DNA of 64,000 nucleotides from Vagococcus lutrae. Lineage in GTDB: Bacteria; Bacillota; Bacilli; Lactobacillales; Vagococcaceae. The notes under the pieces are model-generated. The model was not told the origin of the DNA. It saw nothing but the letters and a program-made list of their open reading frames with translations, and searched no databases. The stretch is taken from assembly GCF_003987555.1 (NCBI RefSeq), contig NZ_NGJW01000002.1, positions 62,001 through 126,000 on the forward strand. Direction: 5' to 3'. A program made the position numbers and the translations under genes. Positions 1 to 9,035 of the stretch are shown piece by piece; the first letter of the stretch is position 1, and every line of letters starts with the position of its first letter.

Positions 1-362
1 TTTCTTATGATTTTTATTTAGAAGATCAAGCGTTATTAACAGGGACATTTAAGTTACTAGGGTATCCAGTTGAATTTTATTTATATTTTGACCCGTATGT
101 CATGGAAAATGGGAATATACAGCTTAAGGCTCGCAATATTTCTTTAGGTAGTTTACAATTACCTATAAGTTATGTGATGAAACAATTAGAGCATGGCTTA
201 GAGATACCGAAATGGGTTGAGTTTAATTCTGAAGAAACGTATATCATAGTTCATTTAGATCAACTACCATTAAAAAATGGTTTACGTTTAAAAGCAGACC
301 GGATTAATTTGGTAGATGATGATATTCGCATGAGTGTTTATTTGCCCATAGAAAATAAGTAG
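1..362 (+). CDS. ypmS: YpmS family protein (DUF2140), C-terminal part
   Basis: The reading frame is open from the left edge, so the start lies outside the window; about 119 codons are visible. The segment with [16 protein letters not shown] followed by NGNIQLKA and SLGSLQLP matches the C-terminal half of YpmS, a membrane-anchored extracytoplasmic protein of Bacilli with no settled function. The visible part has no transmembrane segment; the N-terminal anchor would be upstream. It ends in TAG 10 bp before msrA, and the two are probably co-transcribed, as is common in Lactobacillales. The family call is from remembered motifs. Confidence 0.8.
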   Translation, partial: SYDFYLEDQALLTGTFKLLGYPVEFYLYFDPYVMENGNIQLKARNISLGSLQLPISYVMKQLEHGLEIPKWVEFNSEETYIIVHLDQLPLKNGLRLKADRINLVDDDIRMSVYLPIENK

Positions 363-372
363 GAGGGACAAC

Positions 373-900
373 ATGAAAAAACAAGCGATATTTGCTGGAG
401 GATGTTTTTGGTGTATGGTGCAGCCATTTGACGAACGCCCTGGGATTATTTCAGTGATTTCAGGTTACACGGGTGGTCACGTAGTAAATCCAACTTACGA
501 GGAAGTTTGTTCAGGAAAGACGGGACATACGGAAGCTGTTGAGATTACTTATGATGACAGTATTATCTCATTTGAAGAGTTAGTCGAAATATATTGGCAA
601 CAAACTGATCCAACCGATATTGGGGGTCAGTTTCAAGATAGAGGGGATAGTTATCGTCCTGTTATTTTTTATGAAAATGAGGAAGAAAAAAACATTGCCC
701 TAAAAAGTAAAAAAACTTTGGATGCATCAGGACGTTATTGTACGCCGGTAGTTACTAAAATTGAGCCTAAACAACCTTTTTATCCGGCGGAAGACTATCA
801 TCAAGATTTTTATAAAAAAGATCCTTCACGATATAAGATGAGTAGTAGAAGCCGTCAACAATTTTTAAAAAAGGTTTGGAAGGATGACGTGAATGCGTAG
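373..900 (+). CDS. msrA: Peptide-methionine (S)-S-oxide reductase MsrA
   Basis: Reduces the S-epimer of methionine sulfoxide in proteins and free methionine, a cytosolic repair reaction using thioredoxin. The GCFWC motif at residues 10-14 carries the catalytic Cys11, followed by the family motifs [28 protein letters not shown] and YHQDF. At 175 aa it is full length for a stand-alone MsrA with no fused MsrB domain. AGGAGG at 361-366 supports the ATG. The stop overlaps yozE by 8 bp, indicating translational coupling. Confidence 0.97.
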   Translation: MKKQAIFAGGCFWCMVQPFDERPGIISVISGYTGGHVVNPTYEEVCSGKTGHTEAVEITYDDSIISFEELVEIYWQQTDPTDIGGQFQDRGDSYRPVIFYENEEEKNIALKSKKTLDASGRYCTPVVTKIEPKQPFYPAEDYHQDFYKKDPSRYKMSSRSRQQFLKKVWKDDVNA

Positions 901-1129
901 TTTTTACGATTATATTTTATCGCAAAGGCAAGCACGTAGTAACACTGCACGGTCACGACTTTGCGAAGCGATTGCTCAAGATTCTCAATTTCATAAACAC
1001 GATAGCAGTTATCATCGTATTAGTTCATACTTAGAAGACTATGGTGACTATGTTGAGACGATGGATGTCTTCGACTTGCTGTGGGAAGATTATTTAATCG
1101 CAACTAAACAAACAGACAGTAAATATTAA
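893..1129 (+). CDS. yozE: YozE family protein (UPF0346)
   Basis: A 78-aa acidic protein with the YozE/SAM-like pattern: [10 protein letters not shown] at the start and [11 protein letters not shown] near the end, the usual length for UPF0346. The family has a small all-helical fold and no proven function. It overlaps the end of msrA by 8 bp, so it is translated from the same mRNA. The ypmS-msrA-yozE order is conserved in many Lactobacillales. No signal peptide or membrane helix is seen. Confidence 0.88.
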   Translation: MRSFYDYILSQRQARSNTARSRLCEAIAQDSQFHKHDSSYHRISSYLEDYGDYVETMDVFDLLWEDYLIATKQTDSKY

Positions 1130-1152
1130 ATATGAAGAAAAGAGTATTGTAA

Positions 1153-2193
1153 ATGGAATGGTGGAATAAAATCAAGCAACAAACAACAATTCGTCGCACA
1201 CTTGCATTAGTTTTAATTGGCATATTGTTGTATATATTTCGAAGTATCATAAATCTGTTACTTATTACATTTATCTTGACGTATTTATTGACTCGTCTAG
1301 TAAATCTCTTGTATCAAAAAACAAAAATTCCAAAGCAAGTTATCATAATATTTACATACTTGCTTATTGTATTAGGGTTATATTTTTCGATTACGGTGTA
1401 TGTACCGAAACTTTTTAGTCAGACTATCTCGATGATTGAGTCGGTTTTTGCTTTTTACCAACATCCAGAGAATCAAGTCGGCGCAAAGGGATTGTGGCAA
1501 TGGTTAAGTGAAAATGTCGGCTTAACAGATATTAAAAACCAAATTACCTCTGGAGTCCGTGTTGTGTTTGACACTATTTCAAGCATTGGCTCGATTGGTT
1601 TAACATTTTTACTAGCCTTTGTACTAAGTTTCTTTTTCTTAATCGAAGAAGACTGGGTTAAAGATTTTTCTAAAGGGTTTAAAAACAGTAAGATAGCCCT
1701 TTTCAGTGAGGACGTCGCTTATCTCGGGAAAAAATTTATTAATACGTTTGGTGTGGTACTTGAAGCACAGTTTATTATTGCTCTGGTTAATACTGTTTTA
1801 ACGACTATTGCATTATCATTAATGAAGTTCCCACAATTATTAAGTTTGGCACTTATGATTTTTATTTTAAGTTTGATTCCAGTAGCAGGGGTTATCATTT
1901 CATGTATTCCCTTGTCATTGATTGCTTATTCTATTGGCGGAATTCAAGATGTTATCTACGTGTTAATTGTGATTGCGGTAATCCATGCTATTGAATCTTA
2001 TTTCTTAAACCCTAAACTAATGAGTAGTAAAACGAATTTACCTGTATTTTATGTGTTTATCGTTTTAATGTTCTCCGAAAAGTTTTTTGGCGTTTGGGGG
2101 TTGGTTCTCGGGATTCCGACATTTGTTTTTATTCTTGATTTACTGGAAGTAAAAATGCCTGAAACTAAAATATTGAAAGCTAAAGAAAAATAA
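1153..2193 (+). CDS. AI-2E family transporter (permease)
   Basis: A 346-aa integral membrane protein with paired N-terminal helices (about residues 15-75), a long extracytoplasmic loop, then a C-terminal cluster of four to five helices. LIPVAGVIISCIPL and the SYFLNPKLMSSKTNLPVF segment are typical of the AI-2E/YhhQ-YdbI family (PF01594). Members have been linked to autoinducer-2 export or to Na+/H+ exchange; the substrate cannot be told from sequence. The ribosome site is weak (AAGAAAAGAG about 10 bp upstream), so translation may be modest. A terminator follows immediately. Confidence 0.85.
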   Translation: MEWWNKIKQQTTIRRTLALVLIGILLYIFRSIINLLLITFILTYLLTRLVNLLYQKTKIPKQVIIIFTYLLIVLGLYFSITVYVPKLFSQTISMIESVFAFYQHPENQVGAKGLWQWLSENVGLTDIKNQITSGVRVVFDTISSIGSIGLTFLLAFVLSFFFLIEEDWVKDFSKGFKNSKIALFSEDVAYLGKKFINTFGVVLEAQFIIALVNTVLTTIALSLMKFPQLLSLALMIFILSLIPVAGVIISCIPLSLIAYSIGGIQDVIYVLIVIAVIHAIESYFLNPKLMSSKTNLPVFYVFIVLMFSEKFFGVWGLVLGIPTFVFILDLLEVKMPETKILKAKEK

Positions 2194-2215
2194 CACATTT
2201 TGTGTTATTTTTTTT
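2186..2215 (+). terminator. Rho-independent terminator after the AI-2E gene
   Basis: A perfect inverted repeat AATAACACA/TGTGTTATT with a 3-nt loop runs straight into a T tract. The arm overlaps the stop codon of the AI-2E gene. It closes the ypmS-msrA-yozE-AI-2E unit. Confidence 0.85.
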
Positions 2216-2306
2216 ATTGACATTTCAAAACTCTCTATCATTTTAAAAAAGAAAATTAATCACTAAGCAACAATTGTAATATTAATGTCTTATAACTGAT
2301 TTTATA

Positions 2307-2335
2307 TTGCTATAATGTTACATTTGTATTACAAT
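2307..2335 (+). promoter_or_regulatory. Candidate sigma-A promoter for the O-acetyltransferase
   Basis: TTGCTA at 2307-2312 and TACAAT at 2330-2335 are separated by 17 bp, 37 bp before the ATG. An overlapping TATAAT at 2311-2316 could be an alternative -10, but it lacks a good -35. Confidence 0.55.
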
Positions 2336-2371
2336 AGATAAAGGCATCGTTATATTAAAGGGGGATTTCAT

Positions 2372-4168
2372 ATGCCGATATCACAACAAAAGAAACGCAT
2401 TTATATAGATGGATTAGACGGCTTACGTGCGATTGCCGTTCTAATAGTTTTAACCTATCACTTTCGCTCACATTTTGTGAAAGGTGGCTTTATAGGAGTC
2501 GATATTTTTTTCGTTCTTTCTGCCTATTTAATAACTAATTTACTAAACGATGAATGGCAAAAAAAAGAAACAATTGATATCCAAGCCTTTTGGCAACGCA
2601 GATTTCGGCGGTTGATTCCAGCTGTTGTATCAGTCATTCTCGTGACGTTTATTGCGATTTTATTTTTTTCCCATACCTCATGGTTGAATCAATTAAAAGA
2701 TAGTCTAGCAGCTTTAACATATACTAGTAATTGGTGGTACATCTACAAAAAAGTCCCATACGCTGATTTTTTTAGTCAGCCGACGCCGCTCAAACATTTG
2801 TGGTCTTTGGCAGTTGAAGCGCAATTTTATTTAATCTATCCTTTTATCTTTGTTTATCTTAAGAGAAAAGAAGATAAAGCAGTAAAGACTTGGCAAGTTT
2901 GGGGGATTTTTGCCTTGATTTCTGCTATCCTAATGGGCTTGCTTTATCAGCCGGAATCTTTCGATCGTGTCTATTATGGTACCGACACCCGGTTCTTTTC
3001 TTTTATGATTGGAGCGATACTGGGAACAGTTTGGCCTTGGGGACGACTTAATGCGAATCCTCCGCAAACGGTGACACGTGTTTTAGATATTACAGGAATT
3101 ATTAGTTTCTCTGTGTTAATGTTACTAGCGATACGCGTGACTGAGTTTCAAAAATGGATGTATCCGGTTGGATTTATAGTAGTGTCTGTTTTTTCTGCTT
3201 TACTGATTGCGGTTATCGCTCATCCAGGTTCAAGAGTCCATTTGTTTTTTGAGCATCCTTTACTAAGATGGATTGGGCAGCGATCATATAGTATTTATTT
3301 ATGGCATTATCCGATTATTATTTTGACAACTCCTTCAAAACTTAAATTTACACAACATTTTATACTGATATTATTACAAGTTGTCTTAATTTTTATAGTA
3401 GCGCATTTTTCTTATTTATTTATTGAGCAACCTCTTAAACGTTCACCTCTAAAAAAATGGGGACGTGATATGAAGCAGGCTTATCATGATAATAAACGGA
3501 TTGCATTAAATCTTTTGGTAAGTTCGTCTTTATTGCTATCTTTAATAATTGGTACTAATTTGGTTGCGGCAAAGTCTGTGGAGCAACATTCTGACAGAAA
3601 AGCAAAAACAGTACAAACAGAAGTAAGAGAAAAAGATACTATAAAGACTGAAGAAACTGAGCCTATAAAAAAACAAACAATTAATAAAATGATTGTGATT
3701 GGCGATTCCATTATTCTAGGAGCAGAAAATGAACTAAAAGAACGTTTTCCAGGAATCATTGTTGATGCACATGTGGGACGACAAATGAGTGAAGGTATTG
3801 TTTTGCTAGAAGAAAAATATCATAAAGAATTAGGAAAAGAAACGTTGTTGATTGTCGAGTTAGGCTCCAATGGTCCGTTTTCAAAGCGGGATTTGACTCA
3901 TCTATTATCACTAGCAGGTGATAGTCATGTGATGTTTATTAATGCCTACGTGCCACTTAACTGGCAAGATGAAGTTAATCAACTTTTATGGACGGCGACA
4001 CACGAAAATGACAAGTTGACGCTAGTTGATTGGTACTCGGTAGCTCAGAGTAACTTACAATTATTAGAAGAAGACGGTGTTCATTTAAATCCTGATGGAG
4101 CTTCAGTTTATGTTGATTTAATTCAACAACAACTTCAATCTTTTGACCTTATTTTAAAACAACCATAA
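2372..4168 (+). CDS. oatA: Peptidoglycan/cell-wall O-acetyltransferase, OatA type
   Basis: A 598-aa two-domain protein. Residues about 10-370 are an acyltransferase-3 membrane domain with ten or more helices and the conserved His30 (YHF) after GLDGLRA. Residues about 440-598 are an extracytoplasmic SGNH hydrolase domain with the GDS block (Ser446) and the D568-x-x-H571 pair in DGVHLN. In OatA the first domain moves acetyl groups across the membrane and the second transfers them to MurNAc O-6, giving lysozyme resistance. The linker at about 400-435 is rich in Lys, Glu and Thr. GGGGGA lies 7 bp before the ATG. Acceptor specificity (peptidoglycan or another wall polymer) is inferred. Confidence 0.88.
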   Translation: MPISQQKKRIYIDGLDGLRAIAVLIVLTYHFRSHFVKGGFIGVDIFFVLSAYLITNLLNDEWQKKETIDIQAFWQRRFRRLIPAVVSVILVTFIAILFFSHTSWLNQLKDSLAALTYTSNWWYIYKKVPYADFFSQPTPLKHLWSLAVEAQFYLIYPFIFVYLKRKEDKAVKTWQVWGIFALISAILMGLLYQPESFDRVYYGTDTRFFSFMIGAILGTVWPWGRLNANPPQTVTRVLDITGIISFSVLMLLAIRVTEFQKWMYPVGFIVVSVFSALLIAVIAHPGSRVHLFFEHPLLRWIGQRSYSIYLWHYPIIILTTPSKLKFTQHFILILLQVVLIFIVAHFSYLFIEQPLKRSPLKKWGRDMKQAYHDNKRIALNLLVSSSLLLSLIIGTNLVAAKSVEQHSDRKAKTVQTEVREKDTIKTEETEPIKKQTINKMIVIGDSIILGAENELKERFPGIIVDAHVGRQMSEGIVLLEEKYHKELGKETLLIVELGSNGPFSKRDLTHLLSLAGDSHVMFINAYVPLNWQDEVNQLLWTATHENDKLTLVDWYSVAQSNLQLLEEDGVHLNPDGASVYVDLIQQQLQSFDLILKQP

Positions 4169-4193
4169 TTTTATTATGTAAACTTACACAGAC

Positions 4194-4221
4194 TTGAAAT
4201 ATTTTTTTTATATCGTATAAT
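4194..4221 (+). promoter_or_regulatory. Promoter of tRNA-Ala
   Basis: TTGAAA (4194-4199) and a perfect TATAAT (4216-4221) are spaced by 16 bp and end 11 bp before the tRNA. Confidence 0.8.
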
Positions 4222-4232
4222 AGAGTCTGTAC

Positions 4233-4305
<73 letters not shown>

Positions 4306-4374
4306 TCAAAAAATCAATTTAGGTTTAAACACTTAACTTGGTTCTTTTTCTATTTAAAAACAAACAGACTAAAC

Positions 4375-4427
4375 AAAAAGAAAACAAGTCTTTTTCGTGA
4401 TATTGAAAAGGACTCGTTTTCTTTTTA
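4375..4427. terminator. Shared terminator between tRNA-Ala and the small membrane protein
   Basis: A long imperfect inverted repeat (AAAAAGAAAACAAGTC with GACTCGTTTTCTTTTT, loop extended by CTTTTTC/GAAAAGG) carries T-rich tails in both directions. It can stop the tRNA transcript and the convergent 4425-4616 gene. Confidence 0.75.
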
Positions 4428-4616
4428 TTGCTCATCGTCTTGAGGTAACGTTCGAAATTGCTGCAATAGTAGGATGAAAATAAAGAAAAAAATAGCTTCC
4501 CAAAGAGTAGACGTCCAGTCTATTGCATTGTGTGTATCGAAAATAAAGTTCCCAATATTAGCCGTTACTAAATACACGACGGTAACAATAAGTGCATTTT
4601 TAATTTTTTTAAGCAT
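4425..4616 (-). CDS. Small two-helix membrane protein, unknown function
   Basis: A 63- or 64-residue protein (two adjacent ATG codons at 4614-4616 and 4617-4619). It shows a basic N-terminus, two hydrophobic stretches (about residues 8-26 and 38-54) and an acidic, polar tail ending PQDDEQ. On the minus strand an AGGTGA ribosome site sits 4 nt before the second ATG, and a terminator follows the stop, so it looks like a real monocistronic gene. I do not recognise the family. Confidence 0.6.
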   Translation of the reverse strand: MLKKIKNALIVTVVYLVTANIGNFIFDTHNAIDWTSTLWEAIFFFIFILLLQQFRTLPQDDEQ

Positions 4617-4847
4617 CATATCACCTACTTATTATTATCATATCAAAAAAAGAACTATTTATACACTATTATGATAAGCCTAACGTTTTTTATTTTTTAA
4701 TTTAATCATATTTTAATAAAGTTATTGTTATTGAAAATAAGTTATGAAAACATGTTGTATTTGTGCTTAATCTCTTTAATTATATGAATTATATAGCATA
4801 AAATTAAAATAAATTAATGCTCAACTCATTATTTTTTAATGATGCGC

Positions 4848-4877
4848 TTTACAAATCATAGTTATTTAGTTTATACT
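4848..4877 (+). promoter_or_regulatory. Promoter of the amino-acid ABC operon
   Basis: TTTACA (4848-4853) and TATACT (4872-4877) with an 18-bp spacer, about 64 bp before the ATPase start. The rest of 4617-4847 is very AT-rich and no other signal was seen there. Confidence 0.65.
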
Positions 4878-4888
4878 TGAAGAACTGG

Positions 4889-4916
4889 TTTCTGAAATCA
4901 GCAATAACTTCAGAAA
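4889..4916 (+). promoter_or_regulatory. Inverted repeat in the ABC operon leader
   Basis: TTTCTGAA and TTCAGAAA form perfect 8-bp arms around a 12-nt spacer, starting about 12 bp after the -10 box. The position fits an operator for a repressor or a leader hairpin. No T tract follows, so it is not a terminator. The regulator is unknown. Confidence 0.5.
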
Positions 4917-4940
4917 AATTATATAAATGGAGGTCTTAAA

Positions 4941-5672
4941 ATGATTGAATTTAAACAAGTCGATAAATATTATGGTGACTTTCATGCACTACAGAATATT
5001 AACTTACATATTGAAAAAGGCGAAGTTGTTGTGCTACTAGGTCCTTCAGGATCCGGAAAAAGTACGTTATTGCGATGCATTAATGCTTTAGAAGAAATTT
5101 CAACCGGGAAACTATTAGTAAACAATGTTGACTTACATGATCAACGAACTAATTTAAACGAAGTACGCAAACATCTCGGTATGGTTTTTCAACATTTTCA
5201 TCTTTATCCGCACAAAACAGTCACTGAAAATTTAATTTTAGCTCCTATGAAAGTGTTGAAATTATCAAAAGAGCAAGCGACAAAAAAAGCAATAGACTTA
5301 TTAGAGCAAGTAGGATTAGCTGATAAAAAGGATAGTTATCCTTCACAGCTTTCGGGAGGGCAACAACAGCGTGTCGCAATTGCCCGGAGTTTAGCAATGA
5401 ATCCATCTGTTATGTTGTTTGACGAGCCAACGTCTGCATTGGATCCTGAAATGGTTGGAGAAGTACTTGAAGTTATGAAGAAATTGGCATATGAAAAAGG
5501 GATGACGATGGTCGTAGTAACACACGAAATGGGCTTCGCACGTGAAGTTGCCGATCGTGTTATTTTTATGGCTGATGGACAGATTTTGGAAGATACTGAC
5601 GCGGATACTTTTTTTGACCATCCAAAAGAAGAACGCGCAAAACAATTTTTAAGTAAAATTATTAATCATTAA
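4941..5672 (+). CDS. glnQ: Amino-acid (glutamine/glutamate type) ABC transporter ATP-binding protein
   Basis: A 243-aa ABC ATPase of the polar amino-acid subfamily. Walker A GPSGSGKS is at residues 34-41, the Q-loop is in [12 protein letters not shown], the signature is [16 protein letters not shown], and Walker B/D-loop is [13 protein letters not shown], with the switch His in VVTHEMGFA. It powers import through the two permeases encoded downstream. AGG ribosome site before the ATG; 18 bp separate it from the binding-protein gene. The exact amino acid is inferred from family resemblance, not proven. Confidence 0.93.
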   Translation: MIEFKQVDKYYGDFHALQNINLHIEKGEVVVLLGPSGSGKSTLLRCINALEEISTGKLLVNNVDLHDQRTNLNEVRKHLGMVFQHFHLYPHKTVTENLILAPMKVLKLSKEQATKKAIDLLEQVGLADKKDSYPSQLSGGQQQRVAIARSLAMNPSVMLFDEPTSALDPEMVGEVLEVMKKLAYEKGMTMVVVTHEMGFAREVADRVIFMADGQILEDTDADTFFDHPKEERAKQFLSKIINH

Positions 5673-5690
5673 TAAAGGAGGACGTTAGCT

Positions 5691-6497
5691 ATGAAACGAT
5701 TTAAGCGAATAATTACCTTAGTAATGTCTTCACTTTTAATCATTCTTCTCACTGCTTGTGGTAAAACAAGTTTAGCAGAACAAGATGTTTTAGAACGTTC
5801 ACAAGATGCCAACAAAATCATTTGGGGAGTAAAAAATGATACTCGCTTGTTTGGTTTAATGAATATTGAAACCGGTGAAGTTGAAGGTTTTGATATTGAT
5901 ATTGCAAAAGCCATTACGAAAGAGTTATTACCAAATGATGGAGAAGCGGCATTTGTTGAAGTGACATCTAAGACAAGGATTCCATTATTAAAGAACGGGA
6001 ATATTGATGCCATCATTGCTACGATGACGATTAGCGATGAACGGAAAAAAGTTGTCAATTTTTCAGATGTTTATTTTGATGCGGGGCAATCATTATTAGT
6101 TAAAGAAGAAACCCCGATTAATGGGATTGAAGACTTAAATGAAAACACGACTGTTTTAGCAGTAAAAGGTTCCACTTCTGCGGTCAATATACGCGAAAAA
6201 GCGCCAACTGCAAAGGTATTAGAGTTGGAAAATTATTCAGAAGCATTCACGGCATTACAATCCGGGCAGGGTGACGCCATGACAACTGATAATAGTATTT
6301 TGTTAGGAATCGCTGAGGAGAATGAAGGGTATCGTTTAGCAGGAGATATCTTTACTGATGAACCTTATGGTATTGCAATTAATAAGAATCAAGATGATTT
6401 TTTAAAGGCTGTAAATGAAGCACTTACCACACTTAAACAAAATGGAACTTATGATAAAATTTATCAAAAATGGTTTCCAAATGTCGAAAGAAAATAG
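5691..6497 (+). CDS. Amino-acid ABC transporter substrate-binding lipoprotein
   Basis: A 268-aa lipoprotein. The basic N-terminus and hydrophobic run end in the lipobox LLTAC (Cys23). The mature part is an SBP_bac_3 domain: GFDIDIAKAITKEL, TMTISDERKKVVNFSDVYFDAGQSLLV and the C-terminal GTYDKIYQKWF are hallmarks of Gln/Glu-binding GlnH/GluB-type proteins. It captures the amino acid outside the membrane and delivers it to the permease pair. AGGAGG lies 9 bp before the ATG. Part of a four-gene operon with small gaps. Confidence 0.92.
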   Translation: MKRFKRIITLVMSSLLIILLTACGKTSLAEQDVLERSQDANKIIWGVKNDTRLFGLMNIETGEVEGFDIDIAKAITKELLPNDGEAAFVEVTSKTRIPLLKNGNIDAIIATMTISDERKKVVNFSDVYFDAGQSLLVKEETPINGIEDLNENTTVLAVKGSTSAVNIREKAPTAKVLELENYSEAFTALQSGQGDAMTTDNSILLGIAEENEGYRLAGDIFTDEPYGIAINKNQDDFLKAVNEALTTLKQNGTYDKIYQKWFPNVERK

Positions 6498-6509
6498 GAG
6501 GGAGATACG

Positions 6510-7157
6510 ATGAAAGATATATTCCTAAATAATCAAGATATGTTATTATCAGGACTAAAAGTGACGTTGACAGCTAGTTTATTAGCCTTAGTGTCTAGCT
6601 TAATCATAGGAACATTAATGGCACTTTTAGAAGTTTCTCCCATAAAACTTGTAAGAAAAATAGGGGCAATCTATGTTGATTTCTTTCGAAATGTCCCGTT
6701 ACTAATTGTTGTGATGTTTTTCTTTGTTGTGATGCCTATCTATGGTGTTAATTTTGATGGGTTTTGGGCAGGGACAATTGGATTAACTTTATATACCTCA
6801 GCTTTTATAGCGGACACTGTTCGTGCAGGTATCCTAAGTATTCCTAAAGGTCAGCTTGAAGCGGGACGTTCGACAGGTCTATCTTACATGCAAGCAATGT
6901 TTTATATTGTTTTGCCACAAGCGTTTAAAGTGGTTATTCCACCACTAGGCAATCAGTTTATCAATTTAATCAAAAACTCGTCTATCTTGGCCATGGTGAC
7001 AGGTTTAGATTTGATGTATCAAGGTGATTTAATTGCAACGACAACTTTTCAAACTATTGAAACATACTCACTAATTGGATTGTTTTACTTGTTTTTAACA
7101 CTACCGTTATCGTACTTGATGCGCTATATTGAAAATCAATTACGTCATTCTAATTAA
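6510..7157 (+). CDS. Amino-acid ABC transporter permease 1
   Basis: A 215-aa HisM/GlnP-type permease with about five helices. The EAA loop reads AGRSTGLSYMQAMFYIVLPQA and FFRNVPLLI is the usual N-terminal motif. It pairs with the next gene as a permease heterodimer. AGGAGGGAGA precedes the ATG, and the gap to the binding-protein gene is 12 bp. Confidence 0.92.
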   Translation: MKDIFLNNQDMLLSGLKVTLTASLLALVSSLIIGTLMALLEVSPIKLVRKIGAIYVDFFRNVPLLIVVMFFFVVMPIYGVNFDGFWAGTIGLTLYTSAFIADTVRAGILSIPKGQLEAGRSTGLSYMQAMFYIVLPQAFKVVIPPLGNQFINLIKNSSILAMVTGLDLMYQGDLIATTTFQTIETYSLIGLFYLFLTLPLSYLMRYIENQLRHSN

Positions 7158-7177
7158 TCGTGAGGGGAGGCTATACA

Positions 7178-7837
7178 ATGTCAAATTTTCTACAAGCATA
7201 TTCATGGATTAACATTCGTTTTTTACTGGACGGACTAGCGGTTACAGTAAAAGTTGCCTTAGTTTCTATTGTTCTAAGTTTTATTATTGGCGGTTTACTT
7301 GGGGTTGTCAGATATATGAAAATTCCATACGTCTCTTTAATTGTCGGTATTATCATTGACATCATCCGAAACTTACCATTATTATTAATTATCTTTTTTA
7401 CCTATTTTGCTTTACCACAAATAGGGATACAGTTTAATATTTTTTGGTCGGCAGTCGTAGCTTTAACGGTATTTGAATCGGCTATGCTTTCTGAAATTAT
7501 ACGAGCAGGATTAGTGGCCGTTCCAAAAGGTCAGATGGAGGCAGGACGTTCTACTGGATTAAACTATTTCCAAACATTATGGTATATCATCTTTCCACAA
7601 GCGTTAAAAATTATGATTCCACCCATTGTGAGTCAATTTATTTCTTTAATACGTGACACATCATTAGCGGTAATCATTTCGTTACCAGAGTTAACACACA
7701 ATGCCAAAATTATTTATGCTCAACAGCCTAATGCTGTTTTGCCAATGTTTCTCGCTATGACATTTTTTTACTTTATTATTTGTTATTCACTTTCAATTCT
7801 TTCAAGAGAATTGGAAAAAAGATGGGCGACAGCTTAA
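7178..7837 (+). CDS. Amino-acid ABC transporter permease 2
   Basis: A 219-aa permease of the same family as its upstream neighbour, with IIRNLPLLLI and an EAA loop AGRSTGLNYFQTLWYIIFPQA. I chose the ATG at 7178 because GGGGAGG (7164-7170) sits 7 nt before it; the upstream GTG at 7160 would put the ribosome site inside the gene. The paralogous pair indicates a heterodimeric channel. The gene is the last of the operon and is followed by a strong terminator. Confidence 0.92.
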   Translation: MSNFLQAYSWINIRFLLDGLAVTVKVALVSIVLSFIIGGLLGVVRYMKIPYVSLIVGIIIDIIRNLPLLLIIFFTYFALPQIGIQFNIFWSAVVALTVFESAMLSEIIRAGLVAVPKGQMEAGRSTGLNYFQTLWYIIFPQALKIMIPPIVSQFISLIRDTSLAVIISLPELTHNAKIIYAQQPNAVLPMFLAMTFFYFIICYSLSILSRELEKRWATA

Positions 7838-7875
7838 AAGAGAGTTTAGCAAAATTGCTAAACTCTCTTTTTTTT
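7836..7875. terminator. Bidirectional terminator between the ABC operon and mtlD
   Basis: AGAGAGTTTAGCAA and TTGCTAAACTCTCT are perfect complements around a 2-nt loop, flanked by AAAA and an eight-T tract, so it works for both convergent operons. Confidence 0.93.
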
Positions 7876-9034
7876 AGGCTAATTCTAGATAAGCTTCTTT
7901 TACTTCTTCAAATAGTTTGGTATAAGTTTCTATGCCTGTATAGGCTGTAATTGTAGCATCCAGACCTTTTTCTTTGATTGCTTTTTGTAAATCGTTTGCT
8001 TCATGGTCACCATCATAAGTGAAAAGTAGTGCTGCAGCAATAGCATGCGAAAGAGCTTTTGGTGTTGTATTAAAGGCTTCGACATATTGCTTGGCTGGCA
8101 TGACAAAGCGGTCATTAGCGCCAATTTTACGTATAGGCGAACGCCCAACGCGCACGACGTAATCTGATATATAAGGATTTTTGAAGCGATTAATAATTTT
8201 ATCAATGTATTCCTCATGCTCTTTTTTAGAAAATTGATATTTTTTAATTAAAAGAGCGCCTGTTTCTTCTAAGGCACTTCGAACAGCAAAAAGAATGCGT
8301 TCATTATGTATAGCATCTTCTATTGATTCAATCTCTTTCATATATCCTAGATAGGCTGTCACTGCATGGCCAGTATTAACAGTAAATAATTTACGCTCGA
8401 TATACGGCTCTAAATCATCTACAAGTTTCATTCCATTAATAGTAGGTATGGTGATACTTACATCTTTTGGTTTTTCTACGACCCATTCATAGAAAGGTTC
8501 GACCATAACCGTTAGTGGATTATCATGATGTTGGTCAGGTACAATACGGTCGACTGCTGCATTAGGGAAGCGTACGTATTTATCAGCATAAGCGACGCCT
8601 TTGTCAGATAGAAGAGGGTAGACGGCTTCTTTTAAGCTTTCTGAACCGCCAATCATATTTTCACAGGCAATAATTACCAGTGACGATGGTTGTTCGTTTG
8701 CTCTTAACTCGATACCAGCTGCTAGATTTTCAGCCAAATATGGAAGAACAGTAGGACCAACTGCGGTGGTGATAATTTCTGCTTCTTTAATCGCTGCTTG
8801 TAACTGCTCTGGATTTTTTTGACTATTAATTGCTGAAATATCATTAATAACCGTCGTCGTTTGGTTTTCTTCAGCTAAGATAACATCATACTGTTTTTGT
8901 CGATTGATTTCATCGACTAAATCGGCGTTTACATCTGAAAATATAACATGGTAACCAGATTCATGAAGTAACCAACCGATAAAACCTCGTCCAATATTGC
9001 CAGCCCCAAACTGAATTGCAATTGGTTTTGACAT
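7874..9034 (-). CDS. mtlD: Mannitol-1-phosphate 5-dehydrogenase
   Basis: Oxidises mannitol-1-phosphate to fructose-6-phosphate with NAD+. The N-terminal Rossmann motif FGAGNIGRGFIG, the ENMIGGSE block and the NTGHAVTAYLGYMK segment are diagnostic of MtlD, and the 386-aa length is normal. I place the start at the ATG at 9032-9034, preceded by GGCGGTGAG in the end of mtlF; an upstream in-frame ATG at 9052 would add MKAVSN but has no ribosome site. It lies 1 bp beyond the mtlF stop, so the two are translationally coupled. Last gene of the mannitol operon. Confidence 0.95.
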   Translation of the reverse strand: MSKPIAIQFGAGNIGRGFIGWLLHESGYHVIFSDVNADLVDEINRQKQYDVILAEENQTTTVINDISAINSQKNPEQLQAAIKEAEIITTAVGPTVLPYLAENLAAGIELRANEQPSSLVIIACENMIGGSESLKEAVYPLLSDKGVAYADKYVRFPNAAVDRIVPDQHHDNPLTVMVEPFYEWVVEKPKDVSITIPTINGMKLVDDLEPYIERKLFTVNTGHAVTAYLGYMKEIESIEDAIHNERILFAVRSALEETGALLIKKYQFSKKEHEEYIDKIINRFKNPYISDYVVRVGRSPIRKIGANDRFVMPAKQYVEAFNTTPKALSHAIAAALLFTYDGDHEANDLQKAIKEKGLDATITAYTGIETYTKLFEEVKEAYLELA

Positions 9035-9035
9035 A

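Noticed and set aside
4474-4674. Plus-strand ORF of 66 codons opposite the small membrane protein
   Set aside because: No ribosome site and a composition that mirrors the minus-strand gene, which has a ribosome site and terminator.
7160-7177. Upstream GTG start for the second permease
   Set aside because: It would place the GGGGAGG ribosome site inside the coding sequence; the ATG at 7178 fits the family start.
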